A stretch of 51,981 bases of DNA. Origin: Treponema sp. (GTDB taxonomy: Bacteria; Spirochaetota; Spirochaetia; Treponematales; Treponemataceae). A program made the translations under genes and the position numbers. Below are positions 25,649 through 34,862 of this stretch, piece by piece; positions within the stretch are counted from its first letter, which is position 1, and each line of letters opens with the position of its first letter. The notes beneath the pieces are model-generated. The model saw nothing but the letters and a program-made list of their open reading frames with translations, did no database searches and was not told the DNA's origin. Location of the stretch: the NCBI GenBank assembly GCA_024402635.1, contig JAKSTJ010000013.1, forward strand, positions 1 through 51,981, written 5' to 3'.

Positions 25649-26332
25649 TTAATTTCTTGAAAGATTTAATGAAAGGAAATTATCGAGTTTTGAAAGTTCA
25701 TCTGCAAGTTTAATAGAATCTGTGTTGTCAGGTGTTTTAATTGTATAAATAAGACAGATGCTTTTTGTTTCCAGGGAATATTGAATGTCCAGATCATGAA
25801 TTATTAATCCAAATGATTTTAATATTTCACGAATTTTAATTTCATTAACATTCATTGAAGAAAATTCAATTTTTAATAATTTTCGTTTTTCTGCAGGGAA
25901 GAGTTTATGTTCAAATTTTCCCATTACCAGTAGAGTTATAAGAGCAAAAGCAAAAGTTATAAAAGATGGAATATATAAACCTGCGCCACAACTTAAACCA
26001 ATTGCAGCTGCACAAAAAATTATGGCGGCTGAAGTTAATCCACGGATGTTTAACCCTTGTCTGAAAATTGCTCCTGAACCTAAAAATCCAATTCCTGTTA
26101 TTACGGCTGCAGTTATTCTTGTAGGATCACCTTTTATTATTTGAGAGTCGGCCATGTATGCAGAAAGAATACTTAATAATGCTGATGAGGTTGTTATTAG
26201 TATTAAAGTTCTGATTCCAACTGTATGCTGTCTGATTTTACGTTCAAATCCTAAACAGAATCCGAAGATTAAACTTAGGATTAAACGTAATGCATATTCA
26301 GCGTAAACATTCTGCAAAAAAAATTCCTGCAT
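25649..26332 (-). CDS. MgtC/SapB family membrane protein
   Basis: The 227-residue protein has the MgtC membrane domain at about 10-140: GFCLGFERKIRQHTVGIRTL near 20, GIGFLGSGAIF near 80, RGLTSAAIIFCAAAIGL near 97. A C-terminal cytoplasmic part with an ACT-like pattern (about 150-227) follows. MgtC proteins affect magnesium homeostasis and membrane potential; they are not proven magnesium transporters. A GGAAG ribosome-binding site precedes the start. Confidence 0.9.
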   Translation of the reverse strand: MQEFFLQNVYAEYALRLILSLIFGFCLGFERKIRQHTVGIRTLILITTSSALLSILSAYMADSQIIKGDPTRITAAVITGIGFLGSGAIFRQGLNIRGLTSAAIIFCAAAIGLSCGAGLYIPSFITFAFALITLLVMGKFEHKLFPAEKRKLLKIEFSSMNVNEIKIREILKSFGLIIHDLDIQYSLETKSICLIYTIKTPDNTDSIKLADELSKLDNFLSLNLSRN

Positions 26333-26361
26333 ACCAGCTTCCTACAAAGATGAATTAAAAA

Positions 26362-27093
26362 TTATTTGAATAATGAGAAGCCTGAAGAAACTTTTCCGCC
26401 GACTTTTTGCCATGTACAAGCTTGTTTTAAGGTTTGTTTTGATTTAGAGGCTGCTACTGAATCCATAGTTCTTGCAATCCATTCTCCAATTGCAGCTTCA
26501 TTATCATAAATATCATTTGTATGTTCACATTTTGCCAATACAACAGATAAATATGCTTTTTCGTTTACATAAGTTGCAAAATTTTCAGCAAGAGCTTCAA
26601 ATGCTGCCTGTGCACAGTTTACAATATTACTTGTAGCAACAATATTTGCATTTCTGCTTCCAGAATTTACTAATTCAAATCTTGAAGGATAAGATTTTTC
26701 AAGGAACATTACAGTTACAGGATCTTTTCTCTGATCAAGACGAAGAGTTAATTCGTTTATTAAAAACTGATAACTGGCAATCATTGTATCTACGGCGGAA
26801 GATACGTTTTCAGTTCTGTCCAGTTCGAATTTTGAAGCGTAGTATTTTGAATCAAAGAGGATTACATACTGATCTAATTCTCTAAGTTTTGTTTCTCCGT
26901 TAAGAAGGAAAGATCGTGCAGAAATGGCAGAAGATCTGTTCCATGTACTTCCATAAATTCCTTCGATTTCGAAGTTTGCAAAATCAACATCTACTTTTGC
27001 AGCAGACATTACATTTCTATTTGTTTTAGCTAAGCTTTCTGCAAGTTCTACAGAATCCGGCATTTCTTTTCCGGCAATTAAAATATCAGACAT
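26362..27093 (-). CDS. Conserved hypothetical protein
   Basis: I do not recognise this protein. The best start is the ATG at 27093 (243 residues), 36 bases inside the longest frame, because a perfect extended -10 box lies exactly 6 bases upstream of it. The N-terminus MSDILIAGKEMPDSVELAES resembles the first strand and helix of a Rossmann fold but lacks the GxxxGxG of dehydrogenases. A conserved-looking run VILFDSKYYASKFELDRTEN lies near 85-105. No signal peptide or membrane segment is seen. The gene is divergent from a leaderless symporter gene and 30 bases before mgtC, perhaps in one transcript. Confidence 0.6.
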   Translation of the reverse strand: MSDILIAGKEMPDSVELAESLAKTNRNVMSAAKVDVDFANFEIEGIYGSTWNRSSAISARSFLLNGETKLRELDQYVILFDSKYYASKFELDRTENVSSAVDTMIASYQFLINELTLRLDQRKDPVTVMFLEKSYPSRFELVNSGSRNANIVATSNIVNCAQAAFEALAENFATYVNEKAYLSVVLAKCEHTNDIYDNEAAIGEWIARTMDSVAASKSKQTLKQACTWQKVGGKVSSGFSLFK

Positions 27094-27099
27094 ATAATC

Positions 27100-27105
27100 A
27101 TTATA
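27100..27105 (-). promoter_or_regulatory. Extended -10 box of the hypothetical gene, leaderless start
   Basis: On the minus strand TGC-TATAAT (the -10 is 27100-27105) is an extended -10; six bases separate it from the ATG at 27093. No ribosome-binding site is present. Confidence 0.6.
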
Positions 27106-27136
27106 GCATAATATAGAATGTAATTCCATATTGTGT

Positions 27137-27142
27137 TATAAT
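27137..27142 (+). promoter_or_regulatory. Extended -10 box of the symporter gene, leaderless start
   Basis: TGT-TATAAT with the -10 at 27137-27142, then six bases and the ATG at 27149. The mirror arrangement with the minus-strand -10 at 27100-27105 leaves 31 bases between the two boxes. No ribosome-binding site is present. Confidence 0.65.
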
Positions 27143-27148
27143 GAAAGA

Positions 27149-28378
27149 ATGAAAGTTTGGTTTAAATATTTATTAGGAATTGCGCTTGGTTTAATTGCTG
27201 CGTTTATAATTCCATTCAATAATGCAAAAGGAATGGAAATTTTATCTTTTATTACTAACTTATTTGTACATTTTGGAAGATATATTTTAATTCCTCTTAT
27301 TTTCTTTACTGCAATTATTTCTGTTAATAAATTAAGAACATCAAGATTATTCTTAAAAACTTCAATTTGGACTGTTGCTATAATTATTATTTCAACTTTA
27401 ATTGTTACTTTAATTGGAACACTTTCTATTGTTTCATTTAAACTTCCAAGAATTCCAATTACTGTTGAAATTGCTCCAGAAATTGTAGAAATTGACGTAA
27501 AAGGTATGTTAATGTCCCTTTTCCCAGATTCTGCATTTATGGCATTAAGTGAAGGTTCTTTCCTTTTAGTTGTTTTCTTATTTGCATGTTTAATTGGATG
27601 GGCAAGTGCTTCTGATTCAACATTATTTAGACCTGTATATAATTTAACTGATTCACTTTCACAGTTATTCTACAATATCATGTCGTTCTTTACTGAAATA
27701 ATGTCTGTATTCAGTATTGCAATTATGGCAAACTGGCTTGTAACTTCAAGAGAAACTTTAGCAAGCGGTATTTTTACACCAATGATTGTTATGTTTATTA
27801 TTGATTTTGCAATTCTTGTAGGAATTATTTATCCAATTATTATCAGATATGTTTGTCGTGATAAACATCCATATCGTGTTTTATTTGCAAGTATTGCTCC
27901 ATTTATGCTGGCTTTTATTAGTGGTGATTCAAATCTTGCTTTATCATTAAATCTTAGACATGGAAAAGAAAGTCTTGGTATTAAACGTAGAGTAAATGGT
28001 TTCTCTCAGCCATTATTCTCTATTTTTGCAAGAGGTGGTTCTGCTTTAGTAAGTGTTGTTGCTTTCTTCTTAATCTGGCGTTCATATTCAAGTTTGCCAA
28101 TTAAAATGGGTGATATTATGCTTGTATTTACAGTTGCATTTGGTTTCTCATTCCTTTTAGGAGGATTCCCAACTGGTGGTGCATATATTTTACTTACAAT
28201 CCTTTGTGCAAAATATGGACGTGGTTTTGAAACAAGCTTTGTATTAATTAAACCTGCAACAGTAATTTTATGTTCTTTTGCTGCTTTATTTGATACTGCA
28301 ACTGCTATGTTTGGTTCATATATTGTTGGTATGAAGACAAATATGGTGGAACGTCACTCTGTATTGAATTTTATTTAA
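27149..28378 (+). CDS. Dicarboxylate/amino acid:cation symporter family, divergent
   Basis: The protein has 409 residues from the ATG at 27149; the longer frame from TTG at 27131 would cover the -10 box and is less likely. It is a multi-helix membrane protein of the DAACS (GltP/GltT) family: an early FGRYILIPLIFFTAIISVNKL block, SGDSNLALSLNLRHGKESLG in the place of the SSSATLP hairpin, and FLLGGFPTGGAY near the second hairpin. The family's NMDGT and DRxRTxxNVxGD motifs, which bind sodium and substrate, are not visible (ARGGS and DTATAMFGS stand there). The substrate may not be a dicarboxylate. Confidence 0.7.
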   Translation: MKVWFKYLLGIALGLIAAFIIPFNNAKGMEILSFITNLFVHFGRYILIPLIFFTAIISVNKLRTSRLFLKTSIWTVAIIIISTLIVTLIGTLSIVSFKLPRIPITVEIAPEIVEIDVKGMLMSLFPDSAFMALSEGSFLLVVFLFACLIGWASASDSTLFRPVYNLTDSLSQLFYNIMSFFTEIMSVFSIAIMANWLVTSRETLASGIFTPMIVMFIIDFAILVGIIYPIIIRYVCRDKHPYRVLFASIAPFMLAFISGDSNLALSLNLRHGKESLGIKRRVNGFSQPLFSIFARGGSALVSVVAFFLIWRSYSSLPIKMGDIMLVFTVAFGFSFLLGGFPTGGAYILLTILCAKYGRGFETSFVLIKPATVILCSFAALFDTATAMFGSYIVGMKTNMVERHSVLNFI

Positions 28379-28424
28379 TTTTTTTCTTTACACCAATTAA
28401 TTTATTCCGTAAAATGATTCCACT

Positions 28425-30818
28425 ATGGAATTTACTCAGGAAACAATTGACGCATTAGTTCTTAATGAAGTCGAAATTATGAAAAAAATTGCAGCCGAAT
28501 TAGATATTCGTATGCAGCAGGTTAGTGCAGTTATTAGTCTTTTAGACGAAGGCTGTACTGTAGCTTTTATCAGCCGTTATCGAAAAGAAAGGACTGACAA
28601 TTTGGATGAAGTTCAGGTTCTTAATTGTGAGCACCTTTTCAAATCATACAAAAACCTTGAAGAAAGACGTCTTGAGATTGTAAAAGGCGTCTTTAATCAG
28701 GGAAAACTTAATGAATCCCTTTACAATGCTATTATGTCTGCAACAACTCTTTCTGCATTGGAAGATTTGTGGGCTCCTTTCAAAAAGAAAAAGAAGACTC
28801 GCGGTATGGTTGCTGCTGAAAAAGGACTTGAACCTTTAGCAGATGCAATGCTTAAAATGGACGATTCTTCTATTGAAAAAGAAGCAGAAAAATTTATTAA
28901 AACTGACAACGAAGATCCTGCATTAAACGTAGAATCTGCAGCAGATGCTTTGGCAGGAGCTAAAGATATTATTGCAGAAAGAGTCAGCCAGGATACTTCA
29001 AACCGTGAAGCAGTACACAATCTTTATTTAAAAGAAGGAAACATTGTAACAAAAGGTATTGTTCCTGCTGGACAAACTGAAGAAACTGCACAGAAAACTT
29101 CAACATATCAGATGTACTGGGATTATAAAGAACCATTAAATCAGGTAAAACCTCACCGTATTCTTGCCATGAATCGTGGTGAAAGAGAAGGTGCTCTTGA
29201 AGTAACAATTGATGTTGATGTTGATTCAGCAATCACAATGCTTCAGAAACGTGCAGAAATAAACAATCATTATCATAAAGATGCAATTGAAGATGGTGTA
29301 GTTCGTCTTTTATCACCAGCAGTTGTTCGCGAAATTCGTGGTGATGAAGCAGATGAAGCTGATAATCATGGAATTGGTGTTTTCAGTGAAAACTTAAAAA
29401 ATCTTTTAATGACTCAGCCAATTAAAGGAAGTCGCGTTCTTGGTGTTGATCCTGGTTATAGAAATGGTACTAAATGTGCAGCTCTTGATGAAACAGGAAA
29501 ATATCTTGGATTCTTTAAGATTTATCAGGATATTAAACCTCAGGAAGCATACGATTTAATTAACGAAGCAATTGATAAATATGATATTCAGGTTTTAGCT
29601 GTAGGAAATGGAACTGGTTCTCAGGAAGTTCAGGCTATTGTTTCTAAAGTAATCAGCGAAAATTATGCAGATCAGGATGTAAAATATACTGTTGTTGATG
29701 AATCGGGAGCATCAGTTTATTCTGCAAGTCCAGTTGCAACAGAAGAATTCCCAGAATTAGACGTTATGATTCGTGGTGCTATTTCTATGGGACGCCGTTT
29801 GCAGGATCCTTTGGCAGAACTTGTTAAAATTGATCCAAAAGCTATTGGTGTTGGTCTTTATCAGCATGATGTAAATCAGAAAAAACTTGGTGAAACTTTG
29901 GATGAAGTTGTAAGTTCGGTAGTAAATAATGTTGGTGTAAACTTAAATACTGCATCTTATATGCTTTTGAAATATGTTTCTGGAATTAACGTTTCTACTG
30001 CTAAAAAAATTGTTGCCTATCGTGATGCAAATGGTAAAATCATGAGTCGAGAAGAACTTAAAAAAGTTCCTGGACTTGGACCAAAAGCATTTGAACAGTG
30101 TGCAGGTTTCTTGAAAATTGCAGAAAGTTCAGATCCTCTTGATAATACCTGGGTTCATCCTGAAAACTATGAAACAGCCCGTGAAGTTCTTCCAATGATT
30201 AAGAATGGTGAAAAAGTTTCATCATCAAAAATTGACGAACTTGCTGCAAAGTACAGTATTGGTGTTCAGACAGTTAAAGATATTGTTGAAGAATTGCAGA
30301 AACCAAATCGTGACCCTCGTGACGGATATCCTGCTCCAATTATGCAGAAAGGTGTTCTTCAGTTTGAAGATCTTAAAGAAGGTATGAAAGTTACTGGTAA
30401 AATCAAAAACGTAGTAGACTTTGGTGCCTTTGTTGATATTGGTTTACACGAAACAGGTCTTGTTCATCTTAGTGAATTAAGTGACAACTTTGTTTCAGAT
30501 CCAATGGAAGTTGTAAAAGTTGGAGATGTTTTTGAATTTACAATTATTCAGTTGGATGTAGATCGTCGAAGAATTGGTCTTTCATTAAAATCTGATGCAG
30601 CAGGAAGGGCTGGAACTGGTCAGAAATCTGCTCCTCGTCGGGAAAATCCAACTCCAAGTGGAAATGGAACTGGAAAACGGGTAGTTGTTGTTAAAAAGGC
30701 CGGTTCTGGAAATTCTGTAAAATCTAACGATTACAATAAAAATCGTGATAACAGAAGTTCAAATAGTTCTGATGATGGAATGAGTTATAATCCTTTTGCA
30801 GCTTTTTTCAATAAATAA
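28425..30818 (+). CDS. tex: Tex family S1 RNA-binding protein
   Basis: The 797-residue protein has the full Tex layout: a helical N-domain, a YqgF/RNase H-like domain (VLGVDPGYRNGTKCAALDE near 340), helix-hairpin-helix repeats at about 495-565 (VSTAKKIVAYRDANG, VPGLGPKAFEQC), and an S1 domain at about 650-725. The S1 part contains GKIKNVVDFGAFVDIGLHE. Tex binds nucleic acid and is linked to transcription. The last 70 residues are Ser/Asn/Gly-rich and probably disordered. No ribosome-binding site is seen; TAAAAT lies 9 bases upstream of the ATG. Confidence 0.95.
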   Translation: MEFTQETIDALVLNEVEIMKKIAAELDIRMQQVSAVISLLDEGCTVAFISRYRKERTDNLDEVQVLNCEHLFKSYKNLEERRLEIVKGVFNQGKLNESLYNAIMSATTLSALEDLWAPFKKKKKTRGMVAAEKGLEPLADAMLKMDDSSIEKEAEKFIKTDNEDPALNVESAADALAGAKDIIAERVSQDTSNREAVHNLYLKEGNIVTKGIVPAGQTEETAQKTSTYQMYWDYKEPLNQVKPHRILAMNRGEREGALEVTIDVDVDSAITMLQKRAEINNHYHKDAIEDGVVRLLSPAVVREIRGDEADEADNHGIGVFSENLKNLLMTQPIKGSRVLGVDPGYRNGTKCAALDETGKYLGFFKIYQDIKPQEAYDLINEAIDKYDIQVLAVGNGTGSQEVQAIVSKVISENYADQDVKYTVVDESGASVYSASPVATEEFPELDVMIRGAISMGRRLQDPLAELVKIDPKAIGVGLYQHDVNQKKLGETLDEVVSSVVNNVGVNLNTASYMLLKYVSGINVSTAKKIVAYRDANGKIMSREELKKVPGLGPKAFEQCAGFLKIAESSDPLDNTWVHPENYETAREVLPMIKNGEKVSSSKIDELAAKYSIGVQTVKDIVEELQKPNRDPRDGYPAPIMQKGVLQFEDLKEGMKVTGKIKNVVDFGAFVDIGLHETGLVHLSELSDNFVSDPMEVVKVGDVFEFTIIQLDVDRRRIGLSLKSDAAGRAGTGQKSAPRRENPTPSGNGTGKRVVVVKKAGSGNSVKSNDYNKNRDNRSSNSSDDGMSYNPFAAFFNK

Positions 30819-30868
30819 CTAAAAAACAATTGAAAAAATATAAAAGAATATTATAATTAAACTATAAA

Positions 30869-30911
30869 AAAAGATACCTGAAGTAACATTTCTTTAGGTA
30901 TCTTTTTTTTT
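30869..30911 (+). terminator. Terminator of tex
   Basis: AAAGATACCT (from about 30870) pairs with AGGTATCTTT (30896-30905), followed by a long T run. Confidence 0.85.
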
Positions 30912-30966
30912 CTTAGTGTGTTTTCTTTTATGAAAGAAAATGCAAAATTATTTTGTAAATTGGAAG

Positions 30967-30989
30967 AGATGATATGGAGTTTATCATCT
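30967..30989 (+). promoter_or_regulatory. Leader hairpin before the large lipoprotein
   Basis: AGATGATA (30967-30974) and TATCATCT (30982-30989) form a perfect 8-bp stem with a 7-base loop, 34 bases before the true start. There is no T run. It may stabilise the mRNA or be a repressor site. Confidence 0.35.
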
Positions 30990-31022
30990 GTTTATAGAGT
31001 TTTTAGATTTCGGAGGTTAATG

Positions 31023-33506
31023 ATGAAGACTAAACGTTTAATTCCAATGTTTATACTTACATCTTTAGTTTTGTCCTGTAATTTAACATTACCTGAAAGT
31101 GTAAAATTTAAAACCAAAGCTAATTATAATTTTACAGTTGCAAAATTAAATATGGAACTTGCAGATTATTTTGATCCTGCAACATTAATTCCTACTGATG
31201 AAAGTTCTCCTTTTAAGATTTATGATTACAATCCACCAAGTAATACAAAAGGAATTCAGCAGTATGCAATTAAAGTACCTATTCAGGAAATTCCACTTGA
31301 TATGTCAGCATTTCTTGGCTCAACTGATTTTGGAGATCTTCTTGATTCAATAAGCTTTAACAAAGAATTTGAAGTTCCAAATATTGATGTTAGCGGTGAA
31401 GAAAATCTTGATACTGATGGTATTAGCGCAATTATTAACAGTAGTTTCCAGATTTTAAGTGAAGGTGGATCTGATGAAGTTGAAGTAACAACTGAAGGTT
31501 CTACATTCTCAAATCTTACTTATGAAACAGGAAATTTTGTTGTAATATTTGATAGCAGCGTTACTGGTTCAGTTTCACTTTTAAAACAAGACAGAAGCTT
31601 GATTTCAAAATCACCAGATCTTACTTCAGCTAAACAGTTTGTTATTCCGCTTGATGGTAAAACAATTCCTCATGATGCAATTATTTATCTGGAAGTTGAT
31701 GATTTGACAATTCCATTTAAAGCTGGAATGGATCCTGACAGTATCTGTAAAAAAGTAGTAGGATTAACATTAACTGATTATTCTGAGTTCCCACCAATTG
31801 AATTATCAGAATCATTAGATGCATCTGATTTAGGTTCTGTAGTTTCTTCTATTACTTTTGGAGAAGGTTGTAATTTCAGATTAATTGAAAAATATCCTTC
31901 TGACTGGTCAGGTTTAAGTATTGAATATACTGCAAAATTAACAGGTGGAATTAATAAAACACTGACAAATCTGGATACTTCACTTGAAAATGTAGTATTT
32001 ACTCCAGGAACTGTTGATGTAGCAATTTCACTGGTACCAAGAATTAATAATGCAACAATTGTTTTTGGAAAACAGCCAACTCTCAGTTATAAACTTGAAG
32101 CAAAAAAACTTAAAAAAGTTGAAATAAATGCTGGCGGACTTCCAACTGATTTCAGTATTAATGAAGCTCTTCCTGCTGGTGCTTCTGATATGTTAAAGCA
32201 GATTGCATGGAAGAAGGGAAGCGGAATTAAGATTACTTATACAAACTCTTTGCCAGAAGGAAATGATTTTACTTTAAGTAATGTTAAATCAGATTTTATT
32301 GGAATTCCTTTAACATCAAAAACATTAGCTGCAGGTTCAAATAAACAGGTAGTTAGTATTGTTACAGAAACTGATACAACCACAAATTTAACTCCTTCTA
32401 CAAGAATTGATTTTTCTGGAAAATTAGTATTACCAGGAACTGATGATAAGTTAGTAATTTCTAATATTGAAACTGGTAAAAAATATTCTGTTGATATTAA
32501 TATTCAACCTGTTTTAGATTGGAAATCAATTACTCTTGATAGTTCAGTTACATCTGTTAAAACTCAGTTTGGTATTGATTTTAATAAAGCAGATATTTTC
32601 AAAGATATTGATGCTCAGTTAGGAACTACAATTGGTACAGATCTTGAAATTGATTCTATTCCAGTTCATCTCTATTGTGAAATTCCAGATTTGGACAGTT
32701 ATTTTACAAATCCAAAATTCCACGGAAATATTGCAGCATTTGTAGGAACAGAACAGGCTGATACACTTGTTCCTTCTAACAGTGAAAAAATTCTGAAATT
32801 ACTTGATAATGCTGATATGCCTTTGGAAAAAGCCCCAGTATTAAAATTTAATGATAAAAAAACATTGATTTCAAATATTTCCGGCGGATTAACAGCTGAT
32901 ATTGCTTCTTTAATAAATGATTCTAAAGAAGGAGAAAAGATTTGTATTGATTGTGATGTAGAATTTAATACAGGAACAACAGGTGAAATCATTATTGAAA
33001 AAGATAAGATTTCTTCTATTGGTGCAACATCAATTAATCTTACTGCAATTATTGAATTGCCACTTGCTGTAAGAATTAAACATGAACAGAAGATCAATAT
33101 TCTTGAAAAATTTGGTCCAGAATCATCAGATCTTTTCGGAAGAACAGAGGAACCTGATTACAATGGTATTGATGAAATTTTGTCTCTTGTAAAATATGCA
33201 GAAGTTTCTTTCTGGCCAGAGAAAAAATTGTTTATTTCAGATAATCCAATTTCCTTAAATGTTGATATTGATGGAACTGGAAGTGAATATGATGTTCAGA
33301 AAATCAACTTAAATGGTGGTGCCTTTAGATTAGAGGATCCTAGAACTGCATTAAAGATTTATCCAATTATGCCAACTGTTGATTTAACAATTCCAGAAGG
33401 ATATCTTGCAATTCCAAGAGATATTGCATTGATAGCACCAGTTCGTATTACAGTTCAGACAGATGGAGAAATTTCTCTGTTAGAACAAGGAGCTGATCAT
33501 GACTAA
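31023..33506 (+). CDS. Large beta-rich lipoprotein paired with a putative outer-membrane protein
   Basis: The frame is open from 30918, but the CGGAGG ribosome-binding site at 31011-31016 and a lipoprotein signal place the start at 31023 (or 31020). The result is an 827-residue protein with cleavage before the Cys in LVLSC. The rest is a long beta-rich chain without Cys-rich or catalytic motifs. Repeated phrases such as LTDYSEFPPIELSESLD and ISNIxTG suggest internal beta-sandwich repeats. Export to the envelope is expected. The gene overlaps the next one by 8 bases, so the two products probably act together. I do not recognise the family. Confidence 0.75.
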   Translation: MKTKRLIPMFILTSLVLSCNLTLPESVKFKTKANYNFTVAKLNMELADYFDPATLIPTDESSPFKIYDYNPPSNTKGIQQYAIKVPIQEIPLDMSAFLGSTDFGDLLDSISFNKEFEVPNIDVSGEENLDTDGISAIINSSFQILSEGGSDEVEVTTEGSTFSNLTYETGNFVVIFDSSVTGSVSLLKQDRSLISKSPDLTSAKQFVIPLDGKTIPHDAIIYLEVDDLTIPFKAGMDPDSICKKVVGLTLTDYSEFPPIELSESLDASDLGSVVSSITFGEGCNFRLIEKYPSDWSGLSIEYTAKLTGGINKTLTNLDTSLENVVFTPGTVDVAISLVPRINNATIVFGKQPTLSYKLEAKKLKKVEINAGGLPTDFSINEALPAGASDMLKQIAWKKGSGIKITYTNSLPEGNDFTLSNVKSDFIGIPLTSKTLAAGSNKQVVSIVTETDTTTNLTPSTRIDFSGKLVLPGTDDKLVISNIETGKKYSVDINIQPVLDWKSITLDSSVTSVKTQFGIDFNKADIFKDIDAQLGTTIGTDLEIDSIPVHLYCEIPDLDSYFTNPKFHGNIAAFVGTEQADTLVPSNSEKILKLLDNADMPLEKAPVLKFNDKKTLISNISGGLTADIASLINDSKEGEKICIDCDVEFNTGTTGEIIIEKDKISSIGATSINLTAIIELPLAVRIKHEQKINILEKFGPESSDLFGRTEEPDYNGIDEILSLVKYAEVSFWPEKKLFISDNPISLNVDIDGTGSEYDVQKINLNGGAFRLEDPRTALKIYPIMPTVDLTIPEGYLAIPRDIALIAPVRITVQTDGEISLLEQGADHD

Positions 33507-34734
33507 GTTAAAGAAAATTATTGCTTCACTTTTAGTAGCATCTGCATGTTTATCTCCAGTTGTTGCTGAAGAATCTTCAAGACTTGCAGAATTAAGCCTT
33601 AATTTACCAATTTCAATTTCAAATAATACAATTGGTTTGGTAGATATATTTGTACCTGAACTGGTAATTGATTTAGGTGATTTTGCAGATAGAATGCCAA
33701 ATGCCGGTTTGATTATTTCTGGTAGCGTAGATCCATCTGTTGGTGTAAAAGTAAGAGTTCCTTATTTATGTACTATTGGAGCAACAATGGGTGTTAATAT
33801 TTACACTCGATTTCAGTTATCAAAAGATGTATTTACATTTATTGGACACGGAAACTCTGTAGAAGAAGACCTTGATATTAAAGAAGGAATTGGTGCTTTT
33901 GCTGATGCCTTTGTTTATGTTCAGGGTGATGTAGGATTGAATCTGGCTGGTTTCAAAATTACAGCTACACCTGCAGTGTTTACAACTTTGTACCATGCTG
34001 TAACAGATAATTCTTATGTAGAAGCATTTAATAGACTTGATGGTACTTTTGGTTATAAGGTTAACGGTAATTTTGATATTTATAGTCCAATTCCTATTTC
34101 TCAGGATTTGCTGACTATTGAATATTATACAAATCTTGATCCAGCAGTTTGGAATGCCATTGGTTTTGACTGTGGATTTGGAATTTCAAAACAAATTACT
34201 GATATGATTAATATTCGCGGTAATTGTAGAGTTCCAATTATGCCTAGTCATCTTACCAGCGTAACAGGTGCATATGTAACATCTGAATATGAAACTAGTG
34301 TAAATGAAATTTCTACTGGTGAAATCCATGAAGGTCAGTTTGATTATGGATTAAAAGAAACTCAAACTGCAGATTACATAATCAATCGTCCATTTAAGAT
34401 TAATGCTTATGGAGATTTTTCTCTTGCAGGTGGCATGCTTCTTTTGACTGGAGGATTAGGACTTGGAGTTGAACATCCATTTGCACCTAATAAAGACGAA
34501 ATGGGTGTTTACTATGAATATTTACTGGCAGCAAGATTGAATTTCCTTAATATGATTAATGTTACTGCTTCAACAGAACTTACTGATCAGATTTACAGAA
34601 ACTCTATTTCTGCTGGCATTAATATTCGATTTGTTGAATTGAATTTAGGTGCAAGTTTAAGTTCATCAACTTTTGCTAGTAGTTTCCGTGGTGACGGTTT
34701 ATCAGCATTTGTTAATCTTACCATTGGATTATAA
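33499..34734 (+). CDS. Putative outer-membrane beta-barrel protein
   Basis: The 411-residue protein has an N-terminal signal peptide (about 1-23, cleavage near VVAEE). It shows alternating hydrophobic and polar stretches typical of a beta barrel, for example the last strands SAGINIRFVELNLGASLS and GLSAFVNLTIGL. It ends in Leu rather than the usual Phe. The start codon lies inside the last codons of the upstream lipoprotein. A role as a transport or anchoring partner of that lipoprotein is inferred from the overlap only. Confidence 0.7.
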   Translation: MTKLKKIIASLLVASACLSPVVAEESSRLAELSLNLPISISNNTIGLVDIFVPELVIDLGDFADRMPNAGLIISGSVDPSVGVKVRVPYLCTIGATMGVNIYTRFQLSKDVFTFIGHGNSVEEDLDIKEGIGAFADAFVYVQGDVGLNLAGFKITATPAVFTTLYHAVTDNSYVEAFNRLDGTFGYKVNGNFDIYSPIPISQDLLTIEYYTNLDPAVWNAIGFDCGFGISKQITDMINIRGNCRVPIMPSHLTSVTGAYVTSEYETSVNEISTGEIHEGQFDYGLKETQTADYIINRPFKINAYGDFSLAGGMLLLTGGLGLGVEHPFAPNKDEMGVYYEYLLAARLNFLNMINVTASTELTDQIYRNSISAGINIRFVELNLGASLSSSTFASSFRGDGLSAFVNLTIGL

Positions 34735-34756
34735 TTTTTCTAAAAAAACATAATAT

Positions 34757-34798
34757 AAGGCCCTGGGTTATTTAAAGGAATCCAGGGCCTTTTTTTTA
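34757..34798 (+). terminator. Terminator of the lipoprotein/OMP pair
   Basis: AAGGCCCTGG pairs with CCAGGGCCTT (34782-34791) in a GC-rich 10-bp stem, followed by T up to 34797. Confidence 0.92.
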
Positions 34799-34801
34799 GA
34801 T

Positions 34802-34830
34802 TTGACCTAAGTTATTAGTTACGCTAGAAT
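34802..34830 (+). promoter_or_regulatory. Sigma-70 promoter of nfnAB
   Basis: TTGACC (34802-34807), a 17-base spacer and TAGAAT (34825-34830). An AGAGGA ribosome-binding site lies before the ATG at 34863. Confidence 0.75.
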
Positions 34831-34862
34831 GTAAACACTATCTATTTTTAAGAGGACTTAAA

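Noticed and set aside
27131..27148. TTG start for the symporter
   Set aside because: This start would lie on the perfect extended -10 box; the ATG at 27149 fits the promoter.
28721..29020. Long minus-strand frames inside tex
   Set aside because: They mirror the codon pattern of tex and have no start signals; they are shadows.
30918..31022. 35-residue N-terminal extension of the large lipoprotein
   Set aside because: A lipoprotein signal and a CGGAGG site place the start at 31020-31023; the extension contains the leader hairpin.
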